This document shows, piece after piece, positions 42,229 through 52,911 of a stretch of 64,000 bases of DNA. The notes under the pieces are model-generated. The model ran no database searches. It saw only the letters and a program-made list of their open reading frames with translations, and was not told the origin of the DNA. Position numbers and translations under genes: made by a program. Origin of the DNA: Clostridiales bacterium CCNA10 (lineage in GTDB: Bacteria; Bacillota; Clostridia; Oscillospirales; Oscillospiraceae). Every line of letters begins with the position of its first letter. The first letter of the stretch is position 1. The stretch spans positions 3,162,319 to 3,226,318 of the forward strand of contig AP018533.1 in assembly GCA_003573975.1 (NCBI GenBank), read 5' to 3'.

Positions 42229-43292
42229 ATGGACGCGAACAAGGATCAAACTTCTATTCTGGGGAACGCCAAGCCCTCACAGGCCATCGTCAAGCTGGCC
42301 CTGCCCACCACGCTGGCCCTGCTGGCCAAGGCAGTCTACAACATCGTGGACGCCGCCTATATTGGGATGCTGGGCTCTGATATTGCTTTGACGGCGGTGG
42401 GCGTCACTGTCCCTCTGCTGCTTATCATGGTGTCCATTGAGAACATCTTCGCTGCCGGAGCCGCCGTGCTGGCGGGACGGCAGCTGGGGGCCAAGGACGA
42501 GGAGGGGCCAGCCGCACCGTCACCACTATTATCGGCCTGTCCATTGTCATCGGCGCGGTGTTGTGTGTGGGCGGCATCGTGTTCATCGAACCGCTGATGC
42601 GGGCCTTTGGCGCATCCGACGCCTCACTGTCTCTGGCTGAGGACTACGCCTTCTGGATGTTCGTGGCCGCCCTGGCCAACCTGCCCGCCCAGAGCATGAA
42701 CTGCGCCGCCCGGGCAGAGTCCTCGGTCAAGATCTCCTCGATCGCCGTGATCACCGGCGCGCTGCTGAACGTGGTCCTGGACCCCATCTTCATGTTCGAC
42801 TGGGGGTTGGGCATGGGGGTGGAGGGGGCCTCCTATGCCTTCGGAGCCAAGCAGGAGGAGCGGGTCCACCAGTCGGTGCGCTTTGCGCTCAAGGGCTCTC
42901 TGATTTTGACGGTACTGGTAGCTGCCGCCTATATCCTGCTGTCCCGGCCGCTGATCCTGCTGTTCAACCAAAATCCCGTCATTGTAGACTATGGGCGGTG
43001 GCTGCTGATCTCTCAGGTGGCCCTCTACCCGGCCTTCGGCCTGTGCTACATGATGACCATCACCTATCAGACCATCGGAACCTCCGGATATGGCCTGTTC
43101 CTGTCCATGATCCGTCAGGGACTGTTCTATGTCCCCTTCATTTTAGTTCTGCCCCGGCTTCTGGGCGTGACTGGCATCTATCTGACCCAGCCTGCCGCTG
43201 ACCTGCTGACCATTCTGGTGTGCCTGTGTTCCATCCGGTCTATGAAGCAGATCGCCTCCGCCAATATGAACCGCCTGCCGGAGGGAGACTGA
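42229..43292 (+). pseudogene. Broken MATE-family efflux transporter
   Basis: The N-terminal part (42229-about 42505) reads as a MATE protein up to G-A-K-D-E-E-G. A frameshift in the G-rich run near 42500 moves the frame, and translation resumes as S-R-T-V-T-T-I-I-G-L in the next frame to 43292. A second lesion is visible: G-M-G-V-E-G-A is joined directly to S-Y-A-F-G-A-K-Q at about 42830, skipping roughly 115 residues of the central helices that MATE proteins have. The total is about 350 codons against about 450. It should be inactive unless the shift is a sequencing error. Confidence 0.85.
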
Positions 43293-43646
43293 TTGACCGT
43301 GGGGTACTCTGTCATCACCATCAGCCGGCAATACGGCAGCGGCGGACGGGAGATCGAAGCCCAGCTGGCAGAGCGTTTGGGCATTCCCTTTTATGATAAA
43401 ACGCTCTGCGCAGAAGCCGCAAAGCACAGCAGGCTTGATGCAGACTTTCTGGAGCAGGCGGAAAAGGCACTGTGGGACACCGCCAGGGCCCGGACCACCT
43501 ACCTGAAGGACGACACAGGCCAGGTCTTGGGAGAGGCAGAGAACTGCCACCTCTGTCTGGACAGCGGGCTGCTGGGGCTGGAGCATACAGTCCGGACCCT
43601 GGAAGCCGTCTTCCAGACGGAGCATACCGAAAAAGGAGGCGCTTGA
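43293..43646 (+). pseudogene. Internally deleted cytidylate-kinase-like gene
   Basis: The frame of 117 codons starts at TTG 43293 (or GTG 43299) behind GGAGGGAG. It opens with V-I-T-I-S-R-Q-Y-G-S-G-G-R-E-I and I-P-F-Y-D-K, the P-loop and strand order of the cytidylate-kinase-like family. It then jumps after about residue 70 to N-C-H-L-C-L-D-S-G-L-L-G-L-E-H-T-V, which is the usual C-terminal end of that family. About 80-90 central residues, including the lid region, are missing in frame. It overlaps the lipoprotein start (TGATG). Confidence 0.7.
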
Positions 43647-44782
43647 TGAAACGCCGGACACAAAAAATCACGGGATTCCTGCTGGCCGTGCAGGCGGCAG
43701 CGCTCTTGCTGACCGGGTGCGGAGCTGGGGACAACACCTCTGCTTCTCCCCCGCTGTCTGCCAATTCCGGCACTGTGGGCAGCGCCTCCCCGGAAACGCC
43801 GGCTCCGCCTGACAAGCCGGTTCCGCTGAACATAACAGGCGCTGGGGAGATCCAGGAGGAGCTTTATGCCGCCATTCTTGACCTGCGGCAGCCTGCCAGC
43901 ATGGACCTCTCCGGGGCGGCGGTGGGCGACACCCCGGAGCTGGAGATCAAGAATCTCTACTACGAGATCCTGAACCAGCACCCGGAGCTGAAATACGCCT
44001 ACGACCTGACCGCGGAAGTGGAAAACGGCCTGTTGACCTGTCAGATCTCCTATATGCCGTATCAGACGGGGTATCCTCCGGATTGGGATGGCATCCCGGT
44101 GGCTTCTCTGCCGGAGCTGATCGCAGCCGCGAAGGCCCATCTGGGGCCGGAGCCGGTGAAGATCCGGCTGACAGACACCGCCCTGACGCCGGATGGGATG
44201 AACCGTGCCTTGCAGCAGGTGGGCGGCGGCTATATCCTGTGTTCCCTCAGCCGGGATGGAACACAGCTCACCTATTCCCCCTCCATGGGAATGACCATGA
44301 AGGAGTGTCTTGCTCTGCTGGAGCAGGCGGAGGAACTGGCGGCTGAGGCGGCTGGTGCGCTGACTGACGGCACAATGACCGAGCGGGAGCAGGCGGAGGC
44401 GCTGTACCGCTATCTGACGGAGCACGTTAAATATGACCGGCGGTACTACTCCGACCGGGCCAGTATGCCCTACCACTCACAGACCGCCATTGGTGCGCTC
44501 CGAGATCAGGTGGCGATCTGCGGCGGCTACTCCCACGCCCTCGACCTGCTCTTTGAGCAGGTTGGGATCCCGTGCTATACCGTCATTGGAACATCAGGGG
44601 GCGAAAACCACATGTGGAACATCGCCCGGCTGGACGGCCAGTGGCTCTGGTTTGACGCCACAGCAGACCGCGGGATGTCCCCTCAGTTTGAGTTTCGGCA
44701 TTTTGCCCAGGAGGAATTGGACCCGCGGTATTCCTGGGATGCATCACAACTCGACCAGCTTTTGGCGGAAGAAGCCCCATAA
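43646..44782 (+). CDS. Lipoprotein with transglutaminase-like domain
   Basis: A 378-residue lipoprotein: signal peptide with lipobox L-L-T-G-C (C25 or nearby), a Ser/Pro/Thr-rich linker to about residue 60, then a mixed domain and a C-terminal transglutaminase-like core with V-A-I-C-G-G-Y-S-H-A (Cys), N-H-M-W-N-I-A-R-L (His) and W-F-D-A-T-A-D (Asp), the usual Cys-His-Asp triad order. Such domains act as proteases or crosslinkers at the cell surface. The start follows AAAGGAGGCGCTTG. Confidence 0.85.
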   Translation: MKRRTQKITGFLLAVQAAALLLTGCGAGDNTSASPPLSANSGTVGSASPETPAPPDKPVPLNITGAGEIQEELYAAILDLRQPASMDLSGAAVGDTPELEIKNLYYEILNQHPELKYAYDLTAEVENGLLTCQISYMPYQTGYPPDWDGIPVASLPELIAAAKAHLGPEPVKIRLTDTALTPDGMNRALQQVGGGYILCSLSRDGTQLTYSPSMGMTMKECLALLEQAEELAAEAAGALTDGTMTEREQAEALYRYLTEHVKYDRRYYSDRASMPYHSQTAIGALRDQVAICGGYSHALDLLFEQVGIPCYTVIGTSGGENHMWNIARLDGQWLWFDATADRGMSPQFEFRHFAQEELDPRYSWDASQLDQLLAEEAP

Positions 44783-44796
44783 CAGAAAAGGTGAAA

Positions 44797-44833
44797 GACG
44801 GCGGCTGTCCCCTTGAAGGAGACAGCCGCCGTC
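44797..44833 (+). terminator. Hairpin after the lipoprotein gene, abutting the IS
   Basis: GACGGCGGCTGTC (44797-44809) pairs perfectly with GACAGCCGCCGTC (44821-44833). The T-run expected next is absent because the IS terminal repeat begins at 44832, so the insertion seems to have cut the terminator at its end. Confidence 0.65.
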
Positions 44834-44847
44834 AGCTTGTCAAAGAA

Positions 44848-44869
44848 CCTCGCCGGTGGCGAGGTTTTT
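44848..44869 (+). terminator. Terminator inside the left end of the IS
   Basis: CCTCGCC (44848-44854), loop GGT, GGCGAGG (44858-44864), then TTTTT. It would block incoming transcription from the host gene, a common feature of IS ends. Confidence 0.7.
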
Positions 44870-44899
44870 CTGTTATAATAGAGAAAAGGGGGATTGAAT

Positions 44900-46324
44900 A
44901 TGGAGAACTGGAAAAAGGATTCCCGAAAAGATATAGTGATGGTGGATGTGGATGCATTAGTCCCCCCAGACCATCTGCTCTGAAAAGTAGAAAGAGTCAT
45001 GGATTATGACTGGCTATATGAGCGGTTAAGTCCATATTATTGCGCAGACAACGGGCGTCCAGGAACGGATCCTGTAGTGTTGATCAAGATGGTTCTAATT
45101 CAGCATTTGTTTGGGATCGCGTCTTTACGTCAGACTCACCGGGAGATACAAGTAAATATAGCATACCGTTGGTTCTTGGGATACAGTCTACTGGACGAGA
45201 TCCCTCATTTCGCAACGGTAAGTTATGCCTTTTGCAAACGCTTTCCCCCGGAGCTGAGTGAAGAAATTTTTGCACATATTTTGAACAAAGCACTGAACAA
45301 CCGGATGGTAGACCCAAGCATGATTTTTATCGACGGAACACATATTAAAGCATCCGCGAATAAAAAGAAGTTGCAGAAGGAACAGGTCGCCAAGGCCGCG
45401 AAGGTGTACGAGGAACAACTTCGCAAAGAGGTATCCGAGGAACGAAAAAAACTGGGTAAGAAAGTCAACGATGACGATGATGACGAAAATAAGGGAAGTT
45501 CCGGAGGAGGAACGGTTGAGAAAACGGTGTCCAAAACCGACCCGGACTGCGGAATGTTTGTAAAAGGGGCACATGAGCGGCAGTTTGCGTACGAAGCACA
45601 TACTGCCTGTGATAAGCACGGCTTTGTGTTGGGTGTTGAGGTAACCGCTGGAAATGTAAGCGATAGTGTTGCATGGGACGCAGCATACGACCAGGTAACG
45701 AACAGTTTTCCCGAAGTTAAGTTTGTAACGATGGATGCCGGATACAAAACACCTTGGATTGCAAAGAAAATTCTGGAACACAGCAGAATTCCCATCCTTC
45801 CCTATACCCGATACAAGGGAAAGAACGATAAATTTAAGCCTTGGGATTTTACTTATGATGCAGCAACAGACAGTTTTACCTGTCCCAGAGGACATGAACT
45901 GCGGCATACGACCACAAGCAAAGAAGGGAAACGGACTTACCGCAGCTCACCCAAAATCTGCAAAGACTGTCCCTGCAGAACTGTTTGTGGCGCAAATGAA
46001 AGCGGACAGCGGATACTCACAACTCATATCTGGCAGGAATATCTCGATTTGGTCGAACATTTGAGAAAAACCGAACGTGGCAAGGAACTCTATGCCATGA
46101 GAAAAGAGACCATAGAGCGTGTTTTTGCTGATGCAAAAGAAAAGCACGCCATGCGGTATACGCACCACCGAGGTCTGGCCCGGGTTTCTGCTTGGGTGAG
46201 GCTTAAATATGCTGCCATGAATCTCAAAAAGATTGCTATTGGGAAGTGGAATGCTTCTAATTTTGCTTCCTATATCATGATTTTTGCTCCGTTTAATGAT
46301 AAAACGCCAGTCCTCGTGTTTTGA
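44900..46324 (+). pseudogene. IS1182 transposase interrupted by a TGA codon
   Basis: An ATG at 44900 opens MENWKKDSRKDIVMVDVD...D-H-L-L and then meets TGA at 44981-44983. The same frame continues K-V-E-R-V-M-D-Y-D-W and runs uninterrupted to 46324. Family members have Arg at the TGA position (D-H-L-L-R-K), so this is a point nonsense mutation. The rest is complete: N-G-R-P-G-T-D-P-V, I-F-I-D-G-T-H-I-K-A-S (catalytic Asp), T-M-D-A-G-Y and M-R-K-E-T-I-E-R-V-F. Reinitiation at ATG 44999 could give a 441-residue product lacking 33 N-terminal residues. Confidence 0.85.
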
Positions 46325-46349
46325 GAACTGGCGTTCTTTGACAAGCTGA

Positions 46350-46377
46350 GCAAAGCCGCCCGAGTGGGCGGCTTTGC
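46350..46377 (-). terminator. Hairpin terminator of eno
   Basis: GCAAAGCCGCCC (46350-46361) pairs perfectly with GGGCGGCTTTGC (46366-46377). It lies 17 bases after the eno stop on the minus strand. The IS inverted repeat begins at the very next base where the T-run would be. Confidence 0.7.
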
Positions 46378-46393
46378 TGCAAAAATCAGAAAC

Positions 46394-47701
<1,308 letters not shown>

Positions 47702-47725
47702 TCAGACTCCTTTCGTTTGTAGCGG

Positions 47726-47926
47726 CGCAGCGGCGGAAACCGCCTCTGCGGCCAAAAGGGAATGCAATTTATTCGTAGGGGCGGCTTGTGGCCGCCCGGA
47801 TACGCAATCAATTTGGGGACCCGTTTTATTTGAAATGCTCGGCGGAAATAAATTCCGCCTGCGCCAAGGTTTTCGCCATTGGCGAAAACACTTGTACGGC
47901 GCAAAGCGCCGCCCGCCTGAGGCGGG
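47726..47926. repeat. Array of six hairpins between gpmI and eno
   Basis: Six inverted repeats follow one another: 47726-47750 (one mismatch), 47779-47797 (GGGCGGC/GCCGCCC), 47841-47859 (GGCGGAA/TTCCGCC), 47869-47889 (GTTTTCGCC/GGCGAAAAC), 47898-47910 and 47912-47926. The block GTAGGGGCGGCTTGTGGCCGCCC looks like a REP-type palindromic element seen in related genomes (from memory). No coding frame is convincing. It may process or stabilise the polycistronic mRNA. Confidence 0.6.
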
Positions 47927-47976
47927 GACATGGGCCGGGAAAAGCCGCTTGGATACCAGTCAGCGCACCTATGGGA

Positions 47977-49491
47977 TCAGTTGGCAATCAGGGTTTTCCC
48001 ATCCATTTCGGAGGGCTTTTCCAGGCCCATGAGGTCCAGCATGGTGGGGGCAATGTCGGCCAGACGGCCATCCCGCAGTTGGACGCTGGCACCCACGATA
48101 TAGAAGGGGACCAGGTTGGTGGTGTGGGCGGTAAAGGGCTCTCCGTTGGCGTCGGACATCCGCTCAGCGTTGCCGTGGTCGGCGGTGATAAGGGAGACGC
48201 CGCCCATTTTGGAGGTGGCCTCCACCACGCGATTGACACACTCGTCCACAGTGGACACAGCCTTGCAGGCGGCATCATAGACCCCGGTGTGCCCCACCAT
48301 GTCGCAGTTGGCGAAGTTCAGGATGACCACATCATAGGCACCGCTTTCGATCCGCTTCACGGCCTCCTCGGTGACCTGATAGGCGGACATCTCCGGCTGC
48401 AGGTCATAGGTCGCCACCTTGGGAGAGGGGATCAGGCAACGGTCCTCGCCGGGGAACACCTCCTCCACGCCGCCGTTGAAGAAGAAGGTGACATGGGCGT
48501 ATTTCTCCGTCTCAGCAATGCGCAGCTGAGTCAGGCCCAGCTTGCTGATATACTCTCCGAAGGTATTGACCAGCTTCTGGTGGGGGTAGGCCACCGTAAC
48601 ATTCGGGAGGGTGGCGTCGTACTCCGTGGTACACACAAAGTCCACAGAGAGGAACCCGGTCCGGCGCTGGATGTCCGTAAAGTCCTCGTCCACGAAGCAG
48701 CGGGAGATCTCCCGGGCGCGGTCGGGGCGGAAGTTGAAAAAGATGATGGAGTCGTTGTCCCGGACCTGGGCGTTCTTGACGCACACCACGGGGACAACAA
48801 ACTCGTCAGTCACCCCGGCGTCATAGGACTTCTGCACGGCCTCGGCCGCGTCGGCCTCGAAGGTCCCCTCGCCGCAGGCGATGGCGTCATAGGCCTTCTG
48901 GACCCGGTCCCAGCGCTTGTCGCGGTCCATGGCGTAGTAGCGGCCCATGACCGTGGCGATCTGGCCCACGCCCAGCTTTTGGATCTCAGCCTGGAGCTGC
49001 TCCACATAGCTCTTTCCGGAGCTGGGAGGCACATCCCGACCGTCCAGGAAGCAGTGGACGTAGACCTTTTCCAGGCCCTGCTCCTTGGCCATCTTCAAAA
49101 GGGCAAACAGGTGGGTGATGTGGCTGTGGACGCCGCCGTCAGACAGCAGGCCCATCAGATGAAGGGCAGAACCCCACTCCCGGCAGTTGGACATTGCTTC
49201 CAAATAGGCGGGATTTTTAAAGAACTCGCCGCTCTCGATGTCGCGGCTGATGTGGGGCAGGTCCTGAAAGACCACCCGGCCGGCCCCCATATTGGTGTGG
49301 CCCACCTCGCTGTTGCCCATCTGGCCCTCCGGCAGTCCCACATCCAGGCCGGAGGCGGACAGCCGGCAGCCGGGGAAGTCCCGGAAGATCCGGTCCAGAT
49401 TGGGGGTGGGGGCGTTGACCACTGCGTTGCCCGCGGAGGGGCCCTCCAGCCCAAATCCGTCCATGATGATCAAAGTAGTCGGTGTTTTCAT
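47977..49491 (-). CDS. gpmI: 2,3-bisphosphoglycerate-independent phosphoglycerate mutase
   Basis: A 504-residue Mn-dependent enzyme interconverting 3- and 2-phosphoglycerate. The phospho-acceptor is S61 in M-G-N-S-E-V-G-H. Metal ligands are in I-M-D-G-F-G near the start and T-A-D-H-G-N-A-E near the end; V-H-S-H-I-T-H and F-N-F-R-P-D-R-A-R-E are also present. Length is typical. The start follows AATAGGAGACAACGAT, about 140 bases from the tpiA stop. Confidence 0.96.
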   Translation of the reverse strand: MKTPTTLIIMDGFGLEGPSAGNAVVNAPTPNLDRIFRDFPGCRLSASGLDVGLPEGQMGNSEVGHTNMGAGRVVFQDLPHISRDIESGEFFKNPAYLEAMSNCREWGSALHLMGLLSDGGVHSHITHLFALLKMAKEQGLEKVYVHCFLDGRDVPPSSGKSYVEQLQAEIQKLGVGQIATVMGRYYAMDRDKRWDRVQKAYDAIACGEGTFEADAAEAVQKSYDAGVTDEFVVPVVCVKNAQVRDNDSIIFFNFRPDRAREISRCFVDEDFTDIQRRTGFLSVDFVCTTEYDATLPNVTVAYPHQKLVNTFGEYISKLGLTQLRIAETEKYAHVTFFFNGGVEEVFPGEDRCLIPSPKVATYDLQPEMSAYQVTEEAVKRIESGAYDVVILNFANCDMVGHTGVYDAACKAVSTVDECVNRVVEATSKMGGVSLITADHGNAERMSDANGEPFTAHTTNLVPFYIVGASVQLRDGRLADIAPTMLDLMGLEKPSEMDGKTLIAN

Positions 49492-49632
49492 ATCGTTGTC
49501 TCCTATTTCATGGTCCGAAGGACACCTGATTCCCCTCTCGGAGAACGGAGGGGGCGCACGGGGGATCGGCTCTCACCCGTGAGAATCGATGTGCCGCGAA
49601 ACGGCCATGTTCCGAAGAAAATATTTGGCTCG

Positions 49633-50406
49633 TTACTCCTGATTGGCGGCGTTGATGATCTGCACGAAGTCAGCGGGCTTCAGGGAGGCTCCGCCGATCA
49701 GGCCGCCGTCCACATCGGGCTGAGCCAGCAGCTCGGCGGCGTTCTTGGCGTTCATGGAGCCGCCGTACTGGATGGTGACGGAGCGGGCCACATGGGCGCC
49801 GTACAGCTTGCGGATGACGGCACGGATGGCCTGGCAGACCTCGCCGGCCTGCTCGGCAGTGGCGGTCTTGCCGGTGCCAATGGCCCACAGGGGCTCATAG
49901 GCGATGACCACATGGCGCATCTTGTCGGCGGGGACGCCGGCCAGGGCGCACTTCACCTGATAGGCGATCAGCTCCATGGTGACCCCCAGCTCCCGCTGCT
50001 CCAGGCTCTCGCCCACACAGATGATGGGGTACAGGCCGGCGTTGATGGCGGCGTGGACCTTTTTGTTGACGGTGAAGTCGGTCTCGTTGTAGTACTGGCG
50101 GCGCTCGGAGTGACCGATAATGACGTACTTGGCCCCCGCCTCCTTGATCATCTCGGCGGTGATCTCGCCGGTGTAGGCGCCATGGTCCTCATAGTGGCAG
50201 GTCTCCGCGCCAATGGCGATGTGGCAGTCCTTGAACAGACGGACGGCATTGGTAATATTCACAGCGGGGACACACAGCACCACGCTGCACCACTTGCCCT
50301 TGGGCATGATGGGCTTGAGTTCCTCAGCAAAGGCCTTGGTCTGGGACAGGGTATTGTTCATCTTCCAGTTTCCGGCGATGATAGTCTTGCGGTAACGGCG
50401 ATTCAT
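49633..50406 (-). CDS. tpiA: Triosephosphate isomerase
   Basis: A 257-residue TIM barrel converting dihydroxyacetone phosphate to glyceraldehyde-3-phosphate. Active-site residues: K in A-G-N-W-K-M-N, H in I-I-G-H-S-E-R-R and E in Y-E-P-L-W-A-I-G-T-G-K. The phosphate loop is Y-G-G-S-M-N. The start follows ATGGAGAGAAGCAGAA. It lies between pgk and gpmI in the same direction, 60 bases from the pgk stop. Confidence 0.96.
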   Translation of the reverse strand: MNRRYRKTIIAGNWKMNNTLSQTKAFAEELKPIMPKGKWCSVVLCVPAVNITNAVRLFKDCHIAIGAETCHYEDHGAYTGEITAEMIKEAGAKYVIIGHSERRQYYNETDFTVNKKVHAAINAGLYPIICVGESLEQRELGVTMELIAYQVKCALAGVPADKMRHVVIAYEPLWAIGTGKTATAEQAGEVCQAIRAVIRKLYGAHVARSVTIQYGGSMNAKNAAELLAQPDVDGGLIGGASLKPADFVQIINAANQE

Positions 50407-50467
50407 TTCTGCTTCTCTCCATTCTTTGATATAAGGTATCTGGGTGGGACCATGGGGTCCCGGGGCA

Positions 50468-51739
50468 TTACTTGTCCAGCAGACAGGCCACGCCAGGCAG
50501 CTCCTTGCCTTCCAGGAACTCCAGGGAGGCGCCGCCGCCGGTGGAGATGTGAGTCATCTTGTCGGCATAACCCAGCTGCTGCACCGCGGCGGCGCTGTCG
50601 CCGCCGCCGATGATGGTGATGGCATCCGTCTTGGACAGGGCCTCGGCCACGGCCTCAGTGCCCTTGGCAAAGGCGGGGAACTCAAACACGCCCATAGGGC
50701 CGTTCCAGATCACAGTGCCGGCGTCGGCCACGGCGGAGCAGTACAGCTTCACAGTCTCGGGACCGATGTCCAGGCCCTTCCAGCCATCGGGGATCTCGCC
50801 AGCCTTTACCACCTGGCTGTTGGCGTCGGGCGCAAACTTGTCGGCGCACACGGTGTCTACGGGGAGCAGGAGCTTGACGCCCTTGTCCTTGGCCTTCTGG
50901 AGCATCTCAAGGGAGTAGTCCATCCAGTCGGCCTCCAGCAGGGAGCCGCCGATCTTGCCGCCCTGGGCCGCGGAGAAGGTATAGGCCATGCCGCCGCCGA
51001 TGATGATGGTGTCGGCGATCTCCAGCAGGTTGTTAATGACCCCGATCTTGGAGGACACCTTGGAGCCGCCCAGAATGGCCACCAGAGGGCGCTTGGGGTT
51101 GGCCAGCGCACCGCCAATGATCTCCAGCTCCTTCTGGATCAGGAATCCGGACACCGCAGGCAGGTAGTCGGCCACACCAGCAGTAGAGGCGTGAGCACGG
51201 TGGACCGCGCCGAAGGCGTCGGACACATAGACCTCAGCCAGAGAGGCCATAGCCTTGGCCAGGGCGGGGTCGTTCTTGGTCTCGCCCTTTTCAAAGCGGG
51301 TGTTCTCCAGCAGGAGGATCTGACCGGGCTGGAGGGCTGCGGCCTTGGACTGGGCGTCAGGGCCTACCACGTCAGCAGCCATGATGACCTCCCGGCCCAG
51401 CAGCTCGCTCAGGCGGGCGGCCACCGGCTTCAGGGAGAGCTCCGCCAGGGACTTCTTCCACTTCTCCTCCGTGAGGGTGGCGGGATCCTTGCCCTTCTCG
51501 GTCTGCTTCTTCACATAGGTCTCAAAGGTGGGGTTGGGCTTGCCCATGTGAGAACAGGCGATAACAGCGGCATTGTGATCCAGCAGATACTGGATGGTGG
51601 GCAGGGCGGCACGGATGCGCTTGTCATCCGTGATAACGCCGCTGCCATCCTTGGCCATGGGGACATTGAAGTCGCAGCGGAGCAGGACCTTCTTGCCGGC
51701 GACGTCGATATCCTGGACTGTTTTCTTGTTGTAGTTCAT
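50468..51739 (-). CDS. pgk: Phosphoglycerate kinase
   Basis: A 423-residue kinase making ATP from 1,3-bisphosphoglycerate. Motifs: L-L-R-C-D-F-N-V-P near residue 20, [18 protein letters not shown], and G-G-G-D-S-A-A-A near the C-terminus. ATG 51739 ([11 protein letters not shown]) follows GAGAGGAG; an upstream in-frame extension to 51781 is unlikely to be used. It is the first gene of the glycolytic cluster. No gapA gene is adjacent, unlike in many Firmicutes. Confidence 0.96.
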   Translation of the reverse strand: MNYNKKTVQDIDVAGKKVLLRCDFNVPMAKDGSGVITDDKRIRAALPTIQYLLDHNAAVIACSHMGKPNPTFETYVKKQTEKGKDPATLTEEKWKKSLAELSLKPVAARLSELLGREVIMAADVVGPDAQSKAAALQPGQILLLENTRFEKGETKNDPALAKAMASLAEVYVSDAFGAVHRAHASTAGVADYLPAVSGFLIQKELEIIGGALANPKRPLVAILGGSKVSSKIGVINNLLEIADTIIIGGGMAYTFSAAQGGKIGGSLLEADWMDYSLEMLQKAKDKGVKLLLPVDTVCADKFAPDANSQVVKAGEIPDGWKGLDIGPETVKLYCSAVADAGTVIWNGPMGVFEFPAFAKGTEAVAEALSKTDAITIIGGGDSAAAVQQLGYADKMTHISTGGGASLEFLEGKELPGVACLLDK

Positions 51740-51888
51740 GGTGGTGAAAACTCCTCTCTTCACAAGACCTTGGACAATCATGATATGACAGCATATGTGT
51801 GGGGAAGATCCTGCGCCGCCAAAGCAGCGAAGGAAGCTTCTGAGGTGGAAATGACAGGTGGGGGCGGCGGCTCGCCTGCGCTCGCATT

Positions 51889-52374
51889 TCAGCGCTCCGC
51901 CATCTCGCCTGTGCCGGAAAGGCCAGGGAAGCCCTGCTGGCGCAGTGCCTCATAGGCCAAGATGGCCACTGAGTTGGACAGGTTCAGGCTGCGGGCGTCC
52001 TCACGCATGGGGATGCGGACACAGCGCTCCCGGTGGGCCTGGCGGAACCATTGGGGCAGGCCGGCAGTCTCCTTGCCGAAGAACAGGAAGCAGTTGTCCC
52101 GAAAAACGGCCTGGGTATAGTCCCGGGGGGCCTTAGTCGTGGCCAGCCATAGATCGGGGGCTGGATACTGGTCAAAGAAGTGGTCCAAATCGGGGTAGAC
52201 ACGCAGATCCACCATGGGCCAGTAATCCAGTCCGGCCCGGCGAACCGCTTTCTCGCTGATGTCGAAGCCCAGAGGCTCAATCAGATGGAGGCGGCTGCGG
52301 GTAGCGGCGCAGGTGCGGGCAATATTGCCGCAGTTTTGAGGGATCTCAGGTTCTACAAGCACAATATTCAGCAC
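51889..52374 (-). CDS. trmL: tRNA (cytidine(34)-2'-O)-methyltransferase
   Basis: A 161-residue SPOUT methyltransferase that methylates the wobble base of tRNA-Leu. Features: [31 protein letters not shown] and [11 protein letters not shown], the knot region that binds SAM. The start is GTG behind GGGAGGGGCAGCC. It has its own promoter and precedes pgk by 150 bases in the same direction. Confidence 0.92.
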   Translation of the reverse strand: MLNIVLVEPEIPQNCGNIARTCAATRSRLHLIEPLGFDISEKAVRRAGLDYWPMVDLRVYPDLDHFFDQYPAPDLWLATTKAPRDYTQAVFRDNCFLFFGKETAGLPQWFRQAHRERCVRIPMREDARSLNLSNSVAILAYEALRQQGFPGLSGTGEMAER

Positions 52375-52403
52375 GGCTGCCCCTCCCTTGTGTATCGGGT
52401 AAC

Positions 52404-52432
52404 ATTGTATTCCAAATCGAGAAGAAATTCAA
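52404..52432 (-). promoter_or_regulatory. Promoter of trmL
   Basis: On the minus strand, TTGAAT (52427-52432), a 17-base spacer and TACAAT (52404-52409), about 25 bases before the start codon. Confidence 0.65.
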
Positions 52433-52911
52433 CTACAAAATGGTCGAAAAATCACAAAAAAATCAAAAAATCCCCCAAAAAAGTTGGGCAGCGGTTTCAA
52501 ATTGTAAAAAAGAAAAAATAAGAGCCGTCTAATCTGGAAAATTTTCGGCATTGTGACAGGCTTGGACCAGAACAGGATCACCTTAGGTCACAGGTTAAGC
52601 ACAGCGGCGGCAGACTGTGGCAGACGCTGGGGACAGATCGAGGCTCCGGAAGCGAACCGCCAGGAGAAAACCGGCTGTTCTTCCCACTGTGCGGATCCGA
52701 TTGTGACAAATCACGAAGAAATGCTCCTGTATGGCAAATCGGCACAAAAAACTTTGATAGACAGCAAACCTTGTGATTCCTAAAATTAAGTGAAAATAAA
52801 TAGATCTCCGAACGCCTGTATGGTAAAATACAGTGGACAACGAATCAGAAGTTTTCTAGTTCAAATCAAAGTAGTTTTTGTTCGTTGAACTACACCCCAA
52901 GAGGAAACATC
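52433..52911. other. AT-rich intergenic region
   Basis: Nearly 480 bases between trmL and the orphan gene. An A-rich stretch (about 52436-52520) contains several AAAAAA runs. A short frame at 52553-52783 has no ribosome-binding site or protein-like composition. TAAAAT (52824-52829) may be a -10 box of the orphan gene, but no good -35 is visible. Nothing else recognised. Confidence 0.5.

Larger units (their letters stand above)
44832..46349 (+). mobile_element. IS1182-family insertion sequence
   Basis: About 1.5 kb bounded by 17-bp perfect inverted repeats TCAGCTTGTCAAAGAAC (44832-44848 and, inverted, 46333-46349). It encodes an IS1182-type transposase. It sits between two terminator hairpins, that of the lipoprotein gene on the left and that of eno on the right, matching the family's taste for palindromic sites. 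No target duplication is evident. Confidence 0.85.

Noticed and set aside
47788..50613. 941-codon plus-strand frame
   Set aside because: Antisense to gpmI and tpiA, which have full catalytic motifs; it arises from GC-rich codon bias.
50444..51955. 503-codon plus-strand frame
   Set aside because: Antisense to pgk; no ribosome-binding site or recognisable protein features.
52553..52783. 76-codon plus-strand frame
   Set aside because: No ribosome-binding site and no protein-like pattern; it sits in the AT-rich spacer.
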